From: Acidobacteriota bacterium
Lineage (GTDB): Bacteria; Acidobacteriota; Terriglobia; Terriglobales; Acidobacteriaceae
Length of the DNA stretch: 64,000 nt
Assembly (NCBI GenBank): GCA_016196065.1
Contig: JACPYL010000012.1
Span: 496,001-560,000 of the forward strand
Reading direction: 5' to 3'
The translations under genes and the position numbers were made by a program. The notes below the pieces were generated by a model, which did not search any database, had not been told where the DNA came from, and was given only the letters and a program-made list of their open reading frames with translations. Below are positions 42,727 through 51,393 of the stretch, piece by piece. The first letter of the stretch is position 1. Every line of letters begins with the position of its first letter.

Positions 42727-43281
42727 ATGGGTTTGCTCTACTCGAACCATCGTTGCTTCACCATGAACCACGGATTCGAGGTCGCGCCGCCGCAGCAACT
42801 CCTCGAACCGATTGACCGAGACTTCTTGCCGTGGTTCCCACCGTGGGGGCAGTTGATTCGCCGCCGAGAACTCGTTGTGGATCTCATGGAGATCCAATTT
42901 GCGTCACATGGACGCGCTGCCTTCCGCGTCAATGCAGGCGTCGTGCCGAGAGATGGCCTCACGACTCCCATGGGGCACCGATCTGTGGAGGAATTGGGTG
43001 TCCATTGGCTTGAAGAGTTCTTCGAGACCCATGCTCGCCCATGGCTGAGACCCGGGCTAAGGGCATTGGGAGTAGAGGCACTTGGTGCTTGGTTTTCCGT
43101 CTGGTGCTGGCCTTATCAGATACCCCTGAAAGAAGACTACGAGAAGGTTGCCCAATTCGCGACGAGTTCCGTGCCAGAACTCGAACTGGCTTTACGCGAA
43201 GGACGATTGGGCTCCCACGTACGGCGGGTCACGATTCCATGGTCCCGTCGCCCTTACCCTCGTAAAATTGAGACCTCTTAA
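42727..43281 (+). CDS. Hypothetical protein (184 aa)
   Basis: A soluble-looking protein with two ordered parts: FLPWFPPWGQLIRRRELVVD near the start and LGVHWLEEFFETHARPWLRP in the middle, followed by a tryptophan-rich strand (GAWFSVWCWPYQIPL). I do not recognise it. The start may be the ATG at 42763 instead. Its 3' end overlaps the convergent gene at 43229 by 53 bases. Confidence 0.5.
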   Translation: MGLLYSNHRCFTMNHGFEVAPPQQLLEPIDRDFLPWFPPWGQLIRRRELVVDLMEIQFASHGRAAFRVNAGVVPRDGLTTPMGHRSVEELGVHWLEEFFETHARPWLRPGLRALGVEALGAWFSVWCWPYQIPLKEDYEKVAQFATSSVPELELALREGRLGSHVRRVTIPWSRRPYPRKIETS

Positions 43282-43558
43282 GAACCCTTGGAAACGACGC
43301 GGATTCCTTAATTGCATATCGCACGAGCGTTTCACCTTGCATCACGTAGGCATCTTCCGATGTGCCTCGGTCCACCTCTTTGCCAATCAACTTAAAAACA
43401 GGCTTTGCGATCACTGGCCTGCGCCGTAGAAGTCCGACCGCATCTTTAGTGCAGGGGGTCCCATCGGGGCCGAGTGATTTGAACGCAGGGTGCTCACCAT
43501 ATTTCCTGATAACGTCCGCCATGGTCTGTTTTCCAAGCGGCACGACCTTGCTACCCAC
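43229..43558 (-). CDS. Hypothetical protein, perhaps 5'-truncated
   Basis: The 109-residue frame starts at a GTG, but protein-like sequence (EWGTLSDYLDWIRG) continues in frame upstream for about 20 codons without a start codon until a TGA near 43650. The readable part has QTMADVIRKYGEHPAFKSLG and a long mixed alpha/beta section. It may be a truncated gene. No family is recognised. A 21-bp hairpin lies just upstream (43601-43621). Confidence 0.4.
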   Translation of the reverse strand: MGSKVVPLGKQTMADVIRKYGEHPAFKSLGPDGTPCTKDAVGLLRRRPVIAKPVFKLIGKEVDRGTSEDAYVMQGETLVRYAIKESASFPRVLKRSQFYEGKGDGTMES

Positions 43559-43600
43559 GCCTCTTATCCAATCAAGGTAATCGCTTAGGGTGCCCCATTC

Positions 43601-43621
43601 ATTCGCATTCGTTGCGAATGA
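43601..43621. repeat. Short perfect hairpin
   Basis: CATTCGCA-ttcgt-TGCGAATG. It lies between the gene at 43229 and the winged-helix gene, where it could be an operator or a terminator for neither strand (no T-run). Confidence 0.4.
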
Positions 43622-43820
43622 GTGGGCTCTGCGTGCGTCAGTTACTCATGGGCTCGGATGGTGTCTTTTGGACAAATGGTCAGAGTACCAATCAGCGGAA
43701 ATTGATTGTGATCTCGACCCAGGCCGGCGGTGACGAAACCCACATATCGCAAAGTGCGCGATTGTGGGGCACCCGGCCGTGGCCGTTCCAAACCCAGGAC
43801 ACCCACTTGTACGTATTATT

Positions 43821-45299
43821 ATGGTGCCCCAAGCTATGGACCCTAGTGCCATCATCGAGCAGATCGACAGAATCCTACGCAGCCGGAGTTTCGCGAGCAA
43901 GAGCCAGCTCAGGAAGCTGCTGCAAGTTCTGCACGAGAACATGCATTCGCAAATCACACTGAAGCCGGATCAGGTGATCAAGGAACTCTGGCCCGCCGAG
44001 ATTCGGACAAAGCGATCCGCAGATGTGGCGGCGGAGATGAACCGGCTGCGGCGTGCGCTGAAATCCTATTACGAGGGCGAAGGCGCGAGAGACTCAATCA
44101 CGATTTGCCTTCCTAATCGTGCGGTAGCCGCTGCAAATGAAACGCGCGAACGGCCGTGGATCATAGCGAAACTTCGTGCGGACGCAGAGGATAATGCGGC
44201 GGCAGATCATCAGCCCAGGTCGCATGTGAATCCTCGTAAGGGGCGAAGAATTGCCGGCCTTGGTGCTGTACTCGGCGCGGCCCTTGTCATCGTGGGCTAC
44301 GCTTCCATCCGAATGCTCACCGTGCACGATCAGCCCAAGTCTGGACGCCTTGACGGTTCAACGCTCAGGATCATGGACGCGGAGGGGAAGGAACTATGGA
44401 ACAAGGTCTTTCCCGAAGGATTCGGTCCCGAGTGGTACATCGCGCAGGGGCCGCGTATCTGGTTCGTGGATGTGGAGGGGAATGGCCGCACCAGTGTTCT
44501 TTTCGTCTATTCGCCAGCGATCCCGGGGCCGCACCGGACGCTGATCTGCTACTCGGATCGAGGCAAAGAGAAATGGCGCTGGACTCCAGGGAGAGAGCTG
44601 CCCGAGCTTGCAGGCAGCCCTGCGACGTACTTGATTCATACCCTTAGGGTACTCAAGGCGAGGGAAGGGAGACCTCTTCGAATCGTCGTTTTAAGTCAGC
44701 ATGATCCCTGGTGGCCCAGTCAGATCGCGATTCTCGATTCCAATGGTAGAACCATTTCCGAGTACTGGCACTCTGGGGGCTTAGGCTACATCACGTTGGC
44801 CGACCTGGATGGCGATGGCAGAGAGGAAATTGTCGCAACGGGAGTCAGCGAGTATGACCATCAAGCCACGTTAGTGGTGCTTGATCCTGACCGGGTGTTT
44901 GGCGCCTCCACCGAGGTGCGGCCCGACTTTCAAATCCACGGCATGGGGGTTGCCCAGGAGAGATTGCGGCTGTTGTTTCCGCGGAGCGATTTGAACCGAG
45001 CGTTGTTCCAGTACGGTCAAGCCATTGAACCCACGGTCGAGCATGGCATCGTTCGACTTACGGTGATGGAATGCATCACCCCGCCGGGTTGCCGCATCTA
45101 TTACGAATTCGACAAGAACTTTCGTCTGATCGCTGCCTTTGCCGGGGGTGACGAATTTCGCAGCGCTCATGCGCGGTTCTATCAGAACGGCAAAGACGCG
45201 CATCCGCTGAATGCGGAAGAACAAGCGGCGTTCCAAAAGGTCCGATGCCTGGTGGGATGCAAGTCGGAGTTCGTCCCCGTTGGTAAGCTGGTCCCCTGA
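43821..45299 (+). CDS. Winged-helix domain membrane protein with FG-GAP-like repeats
   Basis: About 492 residues. The N-terminal 90 (IIEQIDRILRSRSFASKSQL ... LRRALKSYYEGEGARDSITI) form the DNA-binding-like domain often fused to signalling proteins in Acidobacteriota. One membrane helix follows (GRRIAGLGAVLGAALVIVGY), then an extracytoplasmic part with an FG-GAP/VCBS-like calcium loop (LADLDGDGREEIVATG). It could sense an outside signal and act on DNA like CadC, but no target is known. Frames open further upstream lack support; the ATG at 43836 is another option. Confidence 0.7.
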   Translation: MVPQAMDPSAIIEQIDRILRSRSFASKSQLRKLLQVLHENMHSQITLKPDQVIKELWPAEIRTKRSADVAAEMNRLRRALKSYYEGEGARDSITICLPNRAVAAANETRERPWIIAKLRADAEDNAAADHQPRSHVNPRKGRRIAGLGAVLGAALVIVGYASIRMLTVHDQPKSGRLDGSTLRIMDAEGKELWNKVFPEGFGPEWYIAQGPRIWFVDVEGNGRTSVLFVYSPAIPGPHRTLICYSDRGKEKWRWTPGRELPELAGSPATYLIHTLRVLKAREGRPLRIVVLSQHDPWWPSQIAILDSNGRTISEYWHSGGLGYITLADLDGDGREEIVATGVSEYDHQATLVVLDPDRVFGASTEVRPDFQIHGMGVAQERLRLLFPRSDLNRALFQYGQAIEPTVEHGIVRLTVMECITPPGCRIYYEFDKNFRLIAAFAGGDEFRSAHARFYQNGKDAHPLNAEEQAAFQKVRCLVGCKSEFVPVGKLVP

Positions 45300-45526
45300 A
45301 TCCGCAACAACTGAGTTCGACTTCAGAAATGGCATGAAATCGGGCCGATTTCATACCAAATTCATATCATTTTCCGCTCGTTGCTCTGCGGTAAATGCTT
45401 TGTCGTGCTAGGTTAGTTCTCCCCCCGAGAGCATCTGTCCGCTTGATTCTGTATACGTCTGGCTGAGACGGTATGGTTCACGTCATCTAGCGGCAGAACG
45501 AAACTTCGCTTGGAGGCGGAGAAATA

Positions 45527-47344
45527 ATGACGAAACTGGCGGCGTTGGCAACGATCGTTCTTGCGTTTTTTTTTCTGTTCATAGTTCCGCAGCCGAATCG
45601 AGCCGCGAGAATCGACGGCTCTCCTACAATGACGAATAGCAACGGTCCCACCACCACCAGCTTCGACTGCCCTGGCGCAGGCACGGGCGCGCTGCAGGGC
45701 ACCGGCGGCATCAGCAGTAACTCGGCGGGGACCATCGCGGGATTCTGTGTTCTCGCAGGCAATGGCAATGTGGCTCACGGCTTCGTGCGCGCCGCCGACG
45801 GCACGATTACCCTTTTCGACGCTCCCGGCGCTGGCACGGGAATGAATCAGGGAACCTTCCCTATCGGCATCAACGCGGGAGGAGTGATTACGGGAATGTT
45901 CTCCGACACGAACAACGTGTATCGCGGATTCGTGCGAGCTGCCGGTGGCACGATCACCACATTCAACGCTCCGGGGGCGAACGTGGGCGGCCATGCGGGA
46001 ACCACCCCGATGAGCATCAACAAGGCAGGGACGATCACAGGAATGTACCGGGACCCGGCCTTGGTGTATCACGGCTTCGTTCGCACTGCGGGTGGCACGA
46101 TTACGTCTTTCGACGCTCCCGGCGCTGGCACAGGCTACGTTCAGGGTACCCAGCCCCTCAGCATTAACACGGCGGGAACGATCACGGGATACTACAAGGA
46201 CGCCAATTACGTGGACCATGGCTTCGTACGCGCCGCCAATGGCACGTTCACCGTCATCGACGCTCCCGGTGCTGGCACAACCCCGGGGCAGGTTAAGGGG
46301 CTTAAATTTCAAGGAACGATTGCCATCGCCATCAACGCGGGCGGAGTGATCATCGGCGTCTGGGCGGACCCGAACTTCGCCAATCACGGCTTCGTGCGTG
46401 CCGCCAACGGCACGATCGGCGAGTTCGACGCTCCGGGGGCAGGAGGCGCGGGCACGGTTGGAACTGTCTCCGGAAGCATCAACACGGCGGGAGTGATCGC
46501 TGGAGTCTACCAGGATGCCAACGGCGTGTCTCACGGATTCCAGCGCGCCACGGACGCCACGATCACGAGTTTCGACGCTCCGGGCGCGGGAGGCTCGGGC
46601 ATTTTTCAAGGAACTGTCGGCGTGAGCATCAACGACTCCTCGGCCATCACGGGATTCTACGCGGACGCGAACAACGTGTTTCATGGCTACTTGCTTACCC
46701 CTGCGACGGCGGCCTCGGCAAGCTTATCGCCAACTTCTCTGTCCTTCGGGAATCAGGCCATCGACACCACGAGCGCGGTGAAAAAAATTACGCTCACGAG
46801 CTCGGGCACGGCGAATCTAACGCTCTCAAACATCGCGATCACCGGTGCGAACGCGGGCGATTTTGCGCAGACCAACAATTGCCCTGCGAATCTGGCGCCG
46901 GGAAAGAAATGCACCATCAACGTTACTTTTGCGCCGAGCCATGTCGGTTCCCGAAGCGCGAGCCTCACCCTCACCGACAATGCCGCGGACAGCCCGCAAA
47001 ACGTCCCGCTTACGGGCAAGGGCATCGCGCAGGCGACGGTGTCACCAACCTCGCTGACATTCGCATTGCAAACGGTGGGGACGACAAGCGCGGCTAAGAA
47101 TGTGACGCTTCACAACAATCTCGCGGCGAAGCTAACCGTAAACAGTATTGCGTTCACAGGCGCCAACGCGGGAGACTTCGCCGAAACGAACACTTGCGGC
47201 GGGAGCGTGCCCGCCAAAGGCAAATGCACGATCTCAGTCACGTTCACACCCGCCGCGACGGGCACGCGCACCGCGACCTTGACCGTGTCCGACAGCGCCA
47301 ACAACAGCCCGCAGACGGTGTTGGTGACGGGAACGGGGAAATAA
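45527..47344 (+). CDS. Secreted HAF-repeat and choice-of-anchor D protein
   Basis: The 605-residue protein has a hydrophobic N-terminal signal (about 4-23), seven HAF repeats of about 55-60 residues (about 45-400), each with the FDAPGAGT...SIN-x-AG-x-I-x-G-x-Y...HGFVRA core, and two choice-of-anchor D Ig-like domains (about 405-500 and 505-605: SPTSLSFGNQAIDTTSAVKK, then SPTSLTFALQTVGTTSAAKN). These are extracellular adhesion-like architectures. A GGCGGAG ribosome-binding site precedes the ATG. A long antisense frame here is an artefact of the repeat composition. Confidence 0.83.
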   Translation: MTKLAALATIVLAFFFLFIVPQPNRAARIDGSPTMTNSNGPTTTSFDCPGAGTGALQGTGGISSNSAGTIAGFCVLAGNGNVAHGFVRAADGTITLFDAPGAGTGMNQGTFPIGINAGGVITGMFSDTNNVYRGFVRAAGGTITTFNAPGANVGGHAGTTPMSINKAGTITGMYRDPALVYHGFVRTAGGTITSFDAPGAGTGYVQGTQPLSINTAGTITGYYKDANYVDHGFVRAANGTFTVIDAPGAGTTPGQVKGLKFQGTIAIAINAGGVIIGVWADPNFANHGFVRAANGTIGEFDAPGAGGAGTVGTVSGSINTAGVIAGVYQDANGVSHGFQRATDATITSFDAPGAGGSGIFQGTVGVSINDSSAITGFYADANNVFHGYLLTPATAASASLSPTSLSFGNQAIDTTSAVKKITLTSSGTANLTLSNIAITGANAGDFAQTNNCPANLAPGKKCTINVTFAPSHVGSRSASLTLTDNAADSPQNVPLTGKGIAQATVSPTSLTFALQTVGTTSAAKNVTLHNNLAAKLTVNSIAFTGANAGDFAETNTCGGSVPAKGKCTISVTFTPAATGTRTATLTVSDSANNSPQTVLVTGTGK

Positions 47345-47479
47345 AAGCGGCCCGTCTTGTGGACTTTTGCTTCCGTCTAGAGAGCACGCTTAGAACTATG
47401 CATCTCACCCCCGAACTGTCGGTAGGCTCAAGTCCTTGAAAACTAGCCACGAGGGCCAAACTACCGTCGGATGCGCCCG

Positions 47480-47773
47480 TCATTTGGCAGGGAACAACGG
47501 CCTGCGGTAAGATTTGAAACCCATAGCCTGGACGGTCATAGTGGAATCGCCGAAAGGAATATCTGCTTCGTAGACACCACGTTGGTTCGTGGTCACCGTT
47601 TTGTCGAACTGCGCATTATGAAATTCGACTTTGGCTCCAGTAATCACGGCCCCGCTTAGGTCTGTGATTGCTCCCCGCACGTGGAATACCCGAGTGGTCG
47701 GCGCCCCAGACTGTCCAAATGCAGTTGAGCAAAGGAGCAGGACCGTCAAAAAAACTGAAGGAGTGGAGAGCAT
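47480..47773 (-). CDS. Exported carboxypeptidase-regulatory-like domain protein
   Basis: The 97-residue protein has a signal peptide (MLSTPSVFLTVLLLCSTAFG) and one carboxypeptidase regulatory-like Ig domain (VRGAITDLSGAVITGAKVEF, then TTNQRGVYEADIPFGDSTMTV). In Acidobacteriota this domain usually begins much larger TonB-dependent receptor proteins. Here it stands alone, so it may be a truncated receptor or a small secreted protein. It lies near the right end of the island. Confidence 0.65.
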   Translation of the reverse strand: MLSTPSVFLTVLLLCSTAFGQSGAPTTRVFHVRGAITDLSGAVITGAKVEFHNAQFDKTVTTNQRGVYEADIPFGDSTMTVQAMGFKSYRRPLFPAK

Positions 47774-47814
47774 TTGCGATCCTATCGGCTTCTATTCTAT
47801 GCCCGGTTCTGGCC

Positions 47815-47846
47815 AACTGGCGTAACATCGCGATTACGCCAACTAC
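47815..47846. repeat. Island palindrome, copy 7
   Basis: AACTGGCGTAACATCGCGAT then TACGCCAACTAC; the arms GGCGTAA-catcgcga-TTACGCC form the best stem of the family. It lies 135 bases inside the right attachment site. Confidence 0.7.
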
Positions 47847-47981
47847 CGCTAAACAGCACCTTTTCATAAGGCCGCCCTACCTGCCGTTTCACCTGCCGTT
47901 CGCAGTGCTTTGCATGTACTAGGGTCGTCTAAAACGCCGTCTGATGCTCTGTATCTTGTTGAATGTAGGTTTAAGCGCGGA

Positions 47982-48004
47982 TTCGAATCCCTCCCTCTCC
48001 GCCA
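47982..48004 (+). repeat. attR: exact copy of the tRNA-Ser 3' end
   Basis: All 23 bases from TTCGAATCC to the CCA match 32572-32594 exactly, while the sequence on both sides differs (no upstream tRNA body). This is the duplicated attachment site expected at the far end of a tRNA-integrated element. Confidence 0.85.
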
Positions 48005-48100
48005 TGACTACAAATGCGCTTTTGCCGAAGAGGTCCTTCGCTCCGCTCAGAATTTCGGCAGCAGGCTCCCGCTTCGCTCACGCCTGCTAGTCGCCTCAAG

Positions 48101-48123
48101 TTCGAATCCCTCCCTATCCGCCA
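48101..48123 (+). repeat. Third, one-mismatch copy of the tRNA-Ser 3' end
   Basis: It matches the 23-bp core at 22 positions; the acceptor strand reads CCTATCC instead of CCTCTCC. It starts 119 bases after the start of the attR copy. It may be the scar of an earlier insertion or an alternative right boundary. Confidence 0.7.
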
Positions 48124-48242
48124 GTGCTTTCGTCCATTCCCACGAAGCTCGTGAAAAGCCTGAAGGCCCCGAAGTGGAAAGCAGTCAAAACCTGCAATCT
48201 GGTTTTCCATCCGACGGCCTGAGAATCCGCAATCCCTGTTGG

Positions 48243-50171
48243 CTAACGTGCTGCCGCAACCGTCTGGACAGGGAGGTTTAGTCGATTCGTCAGACTTTGG
48301 AAGCGAACATTAGTGCGCAACGGATCCAGTCGCGGCTCTACACCGATAAACTGCAGGTTCCGACAGCGATCACGGTAAGCTTTCTCGAACCATTTCAGAG
48401 CTTTTGCCGTCTGGCCCAATCCGACGTAGACCAGTCCCACGTCATAAGCCGAAACGTAACGCTGCTGGGACTCCTTTTGCAGATTCGCCAGAATGCGTTG
48501 TGCATCGTGCCGACGGCCGGCCATACCGTAGGCATGCCCCAGCTCTGACAGCACCATCTCGTTGTTGCCGGAAAGCTCCGCCGCTCGCTCCAGGGAGAGA
48601 ATTGCGCTCTTGTACATCTTCTTCTGCACATACACCCTGCCGAGGCCGAGATGGATCCAGTAGAAGTTCGGGTCCATCTCTTTCATCTTCATGAACTCTT
48701 CGAGCGCCCGGTCATCCCTAGCTAGAAAATAAGACCACGCGAGGTTGCAATTGATGACCAATGAGAGTGGGTCGAGATCTCGTGCTCGCCGAATCTGAAC
48801 CTGCGCTTCTTGAAAGCGCCCCATCATGTCCAGGTAATTCCCGTACCACTGATGCGCGGTCGCATAGCCTGGACTAAGCTCTACCGCCAGCTTGTGCTCT
48901 CGCTCCACTTCGGGCCAATTCCAGTCGTAGTCTTGCAGCGCTCCAGCCAACGAGGTATGTGCTTCACCAAGACTGGGGTCGAGCTCAAGAGCTCTTCTCG
49001 CTGCGACCTTGGCCTTGGGATAGGCCTCCGTCGGCGAAAGTGCGCTGTAGTAACCGAGTAGTACGTAGCAATCAGCCAGGCCCGCATACGCCTGCGCATA
49101 ATTCGGATCGTCGCCAATGGCCTTCTCGAAATACGAAATCGCCCTACGGAAGCCATCCTCGGTGCGCTTGTTCCAGTAGAAACGCCCTCGGAGATAGTTT
49201 TCGTGAGCCTCAGCTGAGACTGTGTGCTCGCGGCCGGGAGGCCTCGGCTGTTCAGAGGTAACCACGCCGATTCGGTCGGCAATTTCATGAGCGACTTCGC
49301 TTTCGAGCTGCAGCACGTCTTTGCTCTCGCGATCGTAGCTTTCAGCCCACAGGTGTTCATCGGTGGAAGTGCGGATCAATTGCACGCGGATGCGAACGCG
49401 ATCTTGAACGCGTTCGACCGTGCCTTCGACGATGCTGTCCACATGCAGCTCGGTTCCAATTTCAGGGGATTTTTTATCGGAGTGCTTGTAGGTGGCTACC
49501 GACGTCCGGGAAATCACCCTCAGATTCCCGATTTTTGCCAATTCAGTAATAAGTTCGTCCGTCAGACCGTCGGAAAAATACTCCTGGGCTGGATCAGCGG
49601 ACAAGTTCACAAGGGGCAATACAGCTATGGAATGGATGGGGATACTCGTGGGTACATCCTTCTTCCCGACCCCATACCGAACTCCCAGCGCCGTTACGGC
49701 CAGGATTGCAAAGACAGTTGCTGCAGTCCACATCTTCTGTGGGCCACGTGATTTCACGGCTCCGCCGCTGGAGGCACCCTCATCAACTGCACTCTCTTCG
49801 GAGACTGTCTCGGGCTCAGCTACGTTCGCAGTCGTCGCGATGAATCGGTACCCTCGCTTGGGCACGGTCTCCAGAAAGCGTGGCTGCTCGGGATCATCCT
49901 CGAGGACGCCGCGGATCTGCCCCACGGCAAAGTTGAGACCATGTTCGAAATCTACGTAGGTTTCCGAGCCCCACACCTGTTCCGCCAATTCCTGCCGCGT
50001 GACCAATTCGCCGGCTCGACCGGCGAGAATCGCCAGAATCTTGGCCGGTTGAGGTTGGAGTTTTAGCAAGGTGCCGTTGCGGCGAAGCTCTCCAGAGCGG
50101 CAGTCCAGTTCGTACTCACCGAAAACGACACGGTCTCGGGATTTCGTCTTTATCGCCAAAAGGAACTCCAA
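48243..50171 (-). CDS. Winged-helix / TPR regulator (CadC-like)
   Basis: The 642-residue protein has an N-terminal OmpR/PhoB-type winged helix (about 12-105, with ELRRNGTLLKLQPQPAKILA and the VPKRGYRFIA turn), one membrane helix (about 148-165), a TolB-like FlgO-type segment (IAVLPLVNLSADPAQEYFSD, GLTDELITELAKI) and several TPR repeats to the C-terminus. This architecture is widespread in Acidobacteriota and is thought to link envelope signals to transcription. It diverges from the GMC oxidoreductase locus across a 506-base gap, so that locus is a possible target. Confidence 0.9.
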   Translation of the reverse strand: MEFLLAIKTKSRDRVVFGEYELDCRSGELRRNGTLLKLQPQPAKILAILAGRAGELVTRQELAEQVWGSETYVDFEHGLNFAVGQIRGVLEDDPEQPRFLETVPKRGYRFIATTANVAEPETVSEESAVDEGASSGGAVKSRGPQKMWTAATVFAILAVTALGVRYGVGKKDVPTSIPIHSIAVLPLVNLSADPAQEYFSDGLTDELITELAKIGNLRVISRTSVATYKHSDKKSPEIGTELHVDSIVEGTVERVQDRVRIRVQLIRTSTDEHLWAESYDRESKDVLQLESEVAHEIADRIGVVTSEQPRPPGREHTVSAEAHENYLRGRFYWNKRTEDGFRRAISYFEKAIGDDPNYAQAYAGLADCYVLLGYYSALSPTEAYPKAKVAARRALELDPSLGEAHTSLAGALQDYDWNWPEVEREHKLAVELSPGYATAHQWYGNYLDMMGRFQEAQVQIRRARDLDPLSLVINCNLAWSYFLARDDRALEEFMKMKEMDPNFYWIHLGLGRVYVQKKMYKSAILSLERAAELSGNNEMVLSELGHAYGMAGRRHDAQRILANLQKESQQRYVSAYDVGLVYVGLGQTAKALKWFEKAYRDRCRNLQFIGVEPRLDPLRTNVRFQSLTNRLNLPVQTVAAAR

Positions 50172-50677
50172 AGCGAGGCAACACCGGGCGGGGGAAACGA
50201 TTATAGCCCGAAACGCCGAATTCGTTGACTAACAGTGAGTTACATTCCTTACCAAAAACTTACCACGAGCTTACCCGCCGTTGATTGACCGTGGCTCGGA
50301 TTAACCCCCATAGTGCTGGCCAGAGGCCCGCTCTCAGCCCTCGACGCCGTTCGGCGGTGGGCAGTTGGCGGGGCAAATTAGTCAGGGGCCGCAGCGGTGC
50401 GAGAGGGTGACTCACTAGTTTGCCGTTTGCGGTGAGCCAATGTTGCCCCAATTTCCGCATTTGATAGATGACAAGGCGAGGGGTAGGTCTTGGGGTCTTA
50501 GGACCAGGGGAACAAAAGCGGAGATGTTCCGATGCCGCGCGACGGCGGTATTTGCAGAGTGCATGGATTCGGCGACGCTCCCCGCCGGCACCAAGAACTC
50601 ACCTGGCGACCTTTGAAAAATTCCTAGCCCTGAGGCAATTTCGCCGCGGATTGGGTGAGTGTGTGGGAGGAAAGCTG
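50172..50677. other. Divergent intergenic region
   Basis: These 506 bases separate the winged-helix regulator from the GMC locus and must hold both promoters. I found no clear sigma-70 boxes and no gene; open frames on both strands lack ribosome-binding sites. Confidence 0.5.
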
Positions 50678-51376
50678 ATGCTAAACACAAAGTCTGAAGA
50701 AACGAACAGCCTCGCAAGCTCTGATCCGCCTCGATCTGACTCGAATCCCAACCGTAGAAGAATGTTTCTGCGCTCAGCGACACTGGCCGCAGGGGCCGCA
50801 ATGCTGCAGGGGTCACCAATGTTTGCAGGCCTAAAAGTCTTAACTGAAGAAACTGGCGATGATCTCCTTCATGAAACAGTAAACGGTTTGCTCGTTTTTG
50901 TGGTTCCGGGTCCAGACGCATATTCGGTCGCGCAGGGAGTCAGTACAGCGGAACCGGGTGCGATCGAAGCGACAGTTACGGACATCTACATTGACAGCCT
51001 GGATGAATCTGCACCCTACCTGCCGCAATTCTCCCACGTCGTCGCCGGGCTGTTGAACAACCTTGCCTTGGCGGTAAATCCCAGCGCCTCGGGACCGTTC
51101 ACATCGTCCTTTGCCAACCTTAAGTTTGCCGAGAAGGTTGCGGTGTTCCAAATCATGGAGGCAACCGACTCGCTGAAAACTCTGGCCGGTGTTTTGCCGG
51201 CGCTTGCAGCATTCCTTTGCTACTCAGAGGCTGGAGTATTCGACCCCGCCACGCGCTCGCTGACAGGACCGCCCGTGGGCTGGGCGATCTCGCACTACGA
51301 AGGAGTCGCCGACGGCAGGAATGAGTTTCGCGGCTACTTCGAGAATCGCCGTCATGTGGATGACGACCACCACTAG
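50678..51376 (+). CDS. Tat-signal small subunit of a GMC oxidoreductase
   Basis: The 232-residue protein begins with a Tat signal (RRRMFLRSATLAAGAAML, about 28-46) and continues with a helical domain reminiscent of gluconate 2-dehydrogenase subunit 3-type gamma subunits. It has a GGGAGG ribosome-binding site at 50665-50670, and its stop lies 17 bases before the FAD subunit gene. The pair would be exported folded through Tat, with this subunit carrying the signal for both. The exact partner role is inferred from neighbours. Confidence 0.72.
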   Translation: MLNTKSEETNSLASSDPPRSDSNPNRRRMFLRSATLAAGAAMLQGSPMFAGLKVLTEETGDDLLHETVNGLLVFVVPGPDAYSVAQGVSTAEPGAIEATVTDIYIDSLDESAPYLPQFSHVVAGLLNNLALAVNPSASGPFTSSFANLKFAEKVAVFQIMEATDSLKTLAGVLPALAAFLCYSEAGVFDPATRSLTGPPVGWAISHYEGVADGRNEFRGYFENRRHVDDDHH

Positions 51377-51393
51377 AACAGGAGATTTGGCAT

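Larger units (their letters stand above)
32572..48004. mobile_element. 15.4-kb integrative element in tRNA-Ser
   Basis: The left boundary is the tRNA 3' end (32572-32594) and the right boundary an identical 23-bp copy at 47982-48004. The tyrosine integrase gene lies 35 bases inside the left end, pointing toward the tRNA, and an excisionase-like HTH gene overlaps it: the classic arrangement for tRNA-targeting genomic islands. Cargo is a mix of regulators, HAF-repeat secreted proteins, small genes, an ISXO2-type transposase cluster and a winged-helix membrane protein. No conjugation, replication or phage structural genes are seen, so it is probably a mobilisable or decayed island. Confidence 0.85.
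47774..48242. other. Island right end and junction, no gene
   Basis: This stretch holds palindrome copy 7, the right attachment site and a third tRNA-end copy. No coding sequence is supported. Confidence 0.7.

Noticed and set aside
43646-43957. 103-codon minus-strand frame
   Set aside because: It is antisense to the start of the winged-helix gene and has no recognisable features.
45413-46684. 423-codon open frame antisense to the HAF-repeat gene
   Set aside because: It is a shadow of repetitive GC-rich codons; the sense strand has a signal peptide, ribosome-binding site and clear HAF and Ig domains.
47910-48281. 123-codon plus-strand frame over the island junction
   Set aside because: It is made mostly of attachment-site copies and tRNA-end sequence and crosses the boundary; it is not a plausible gene.
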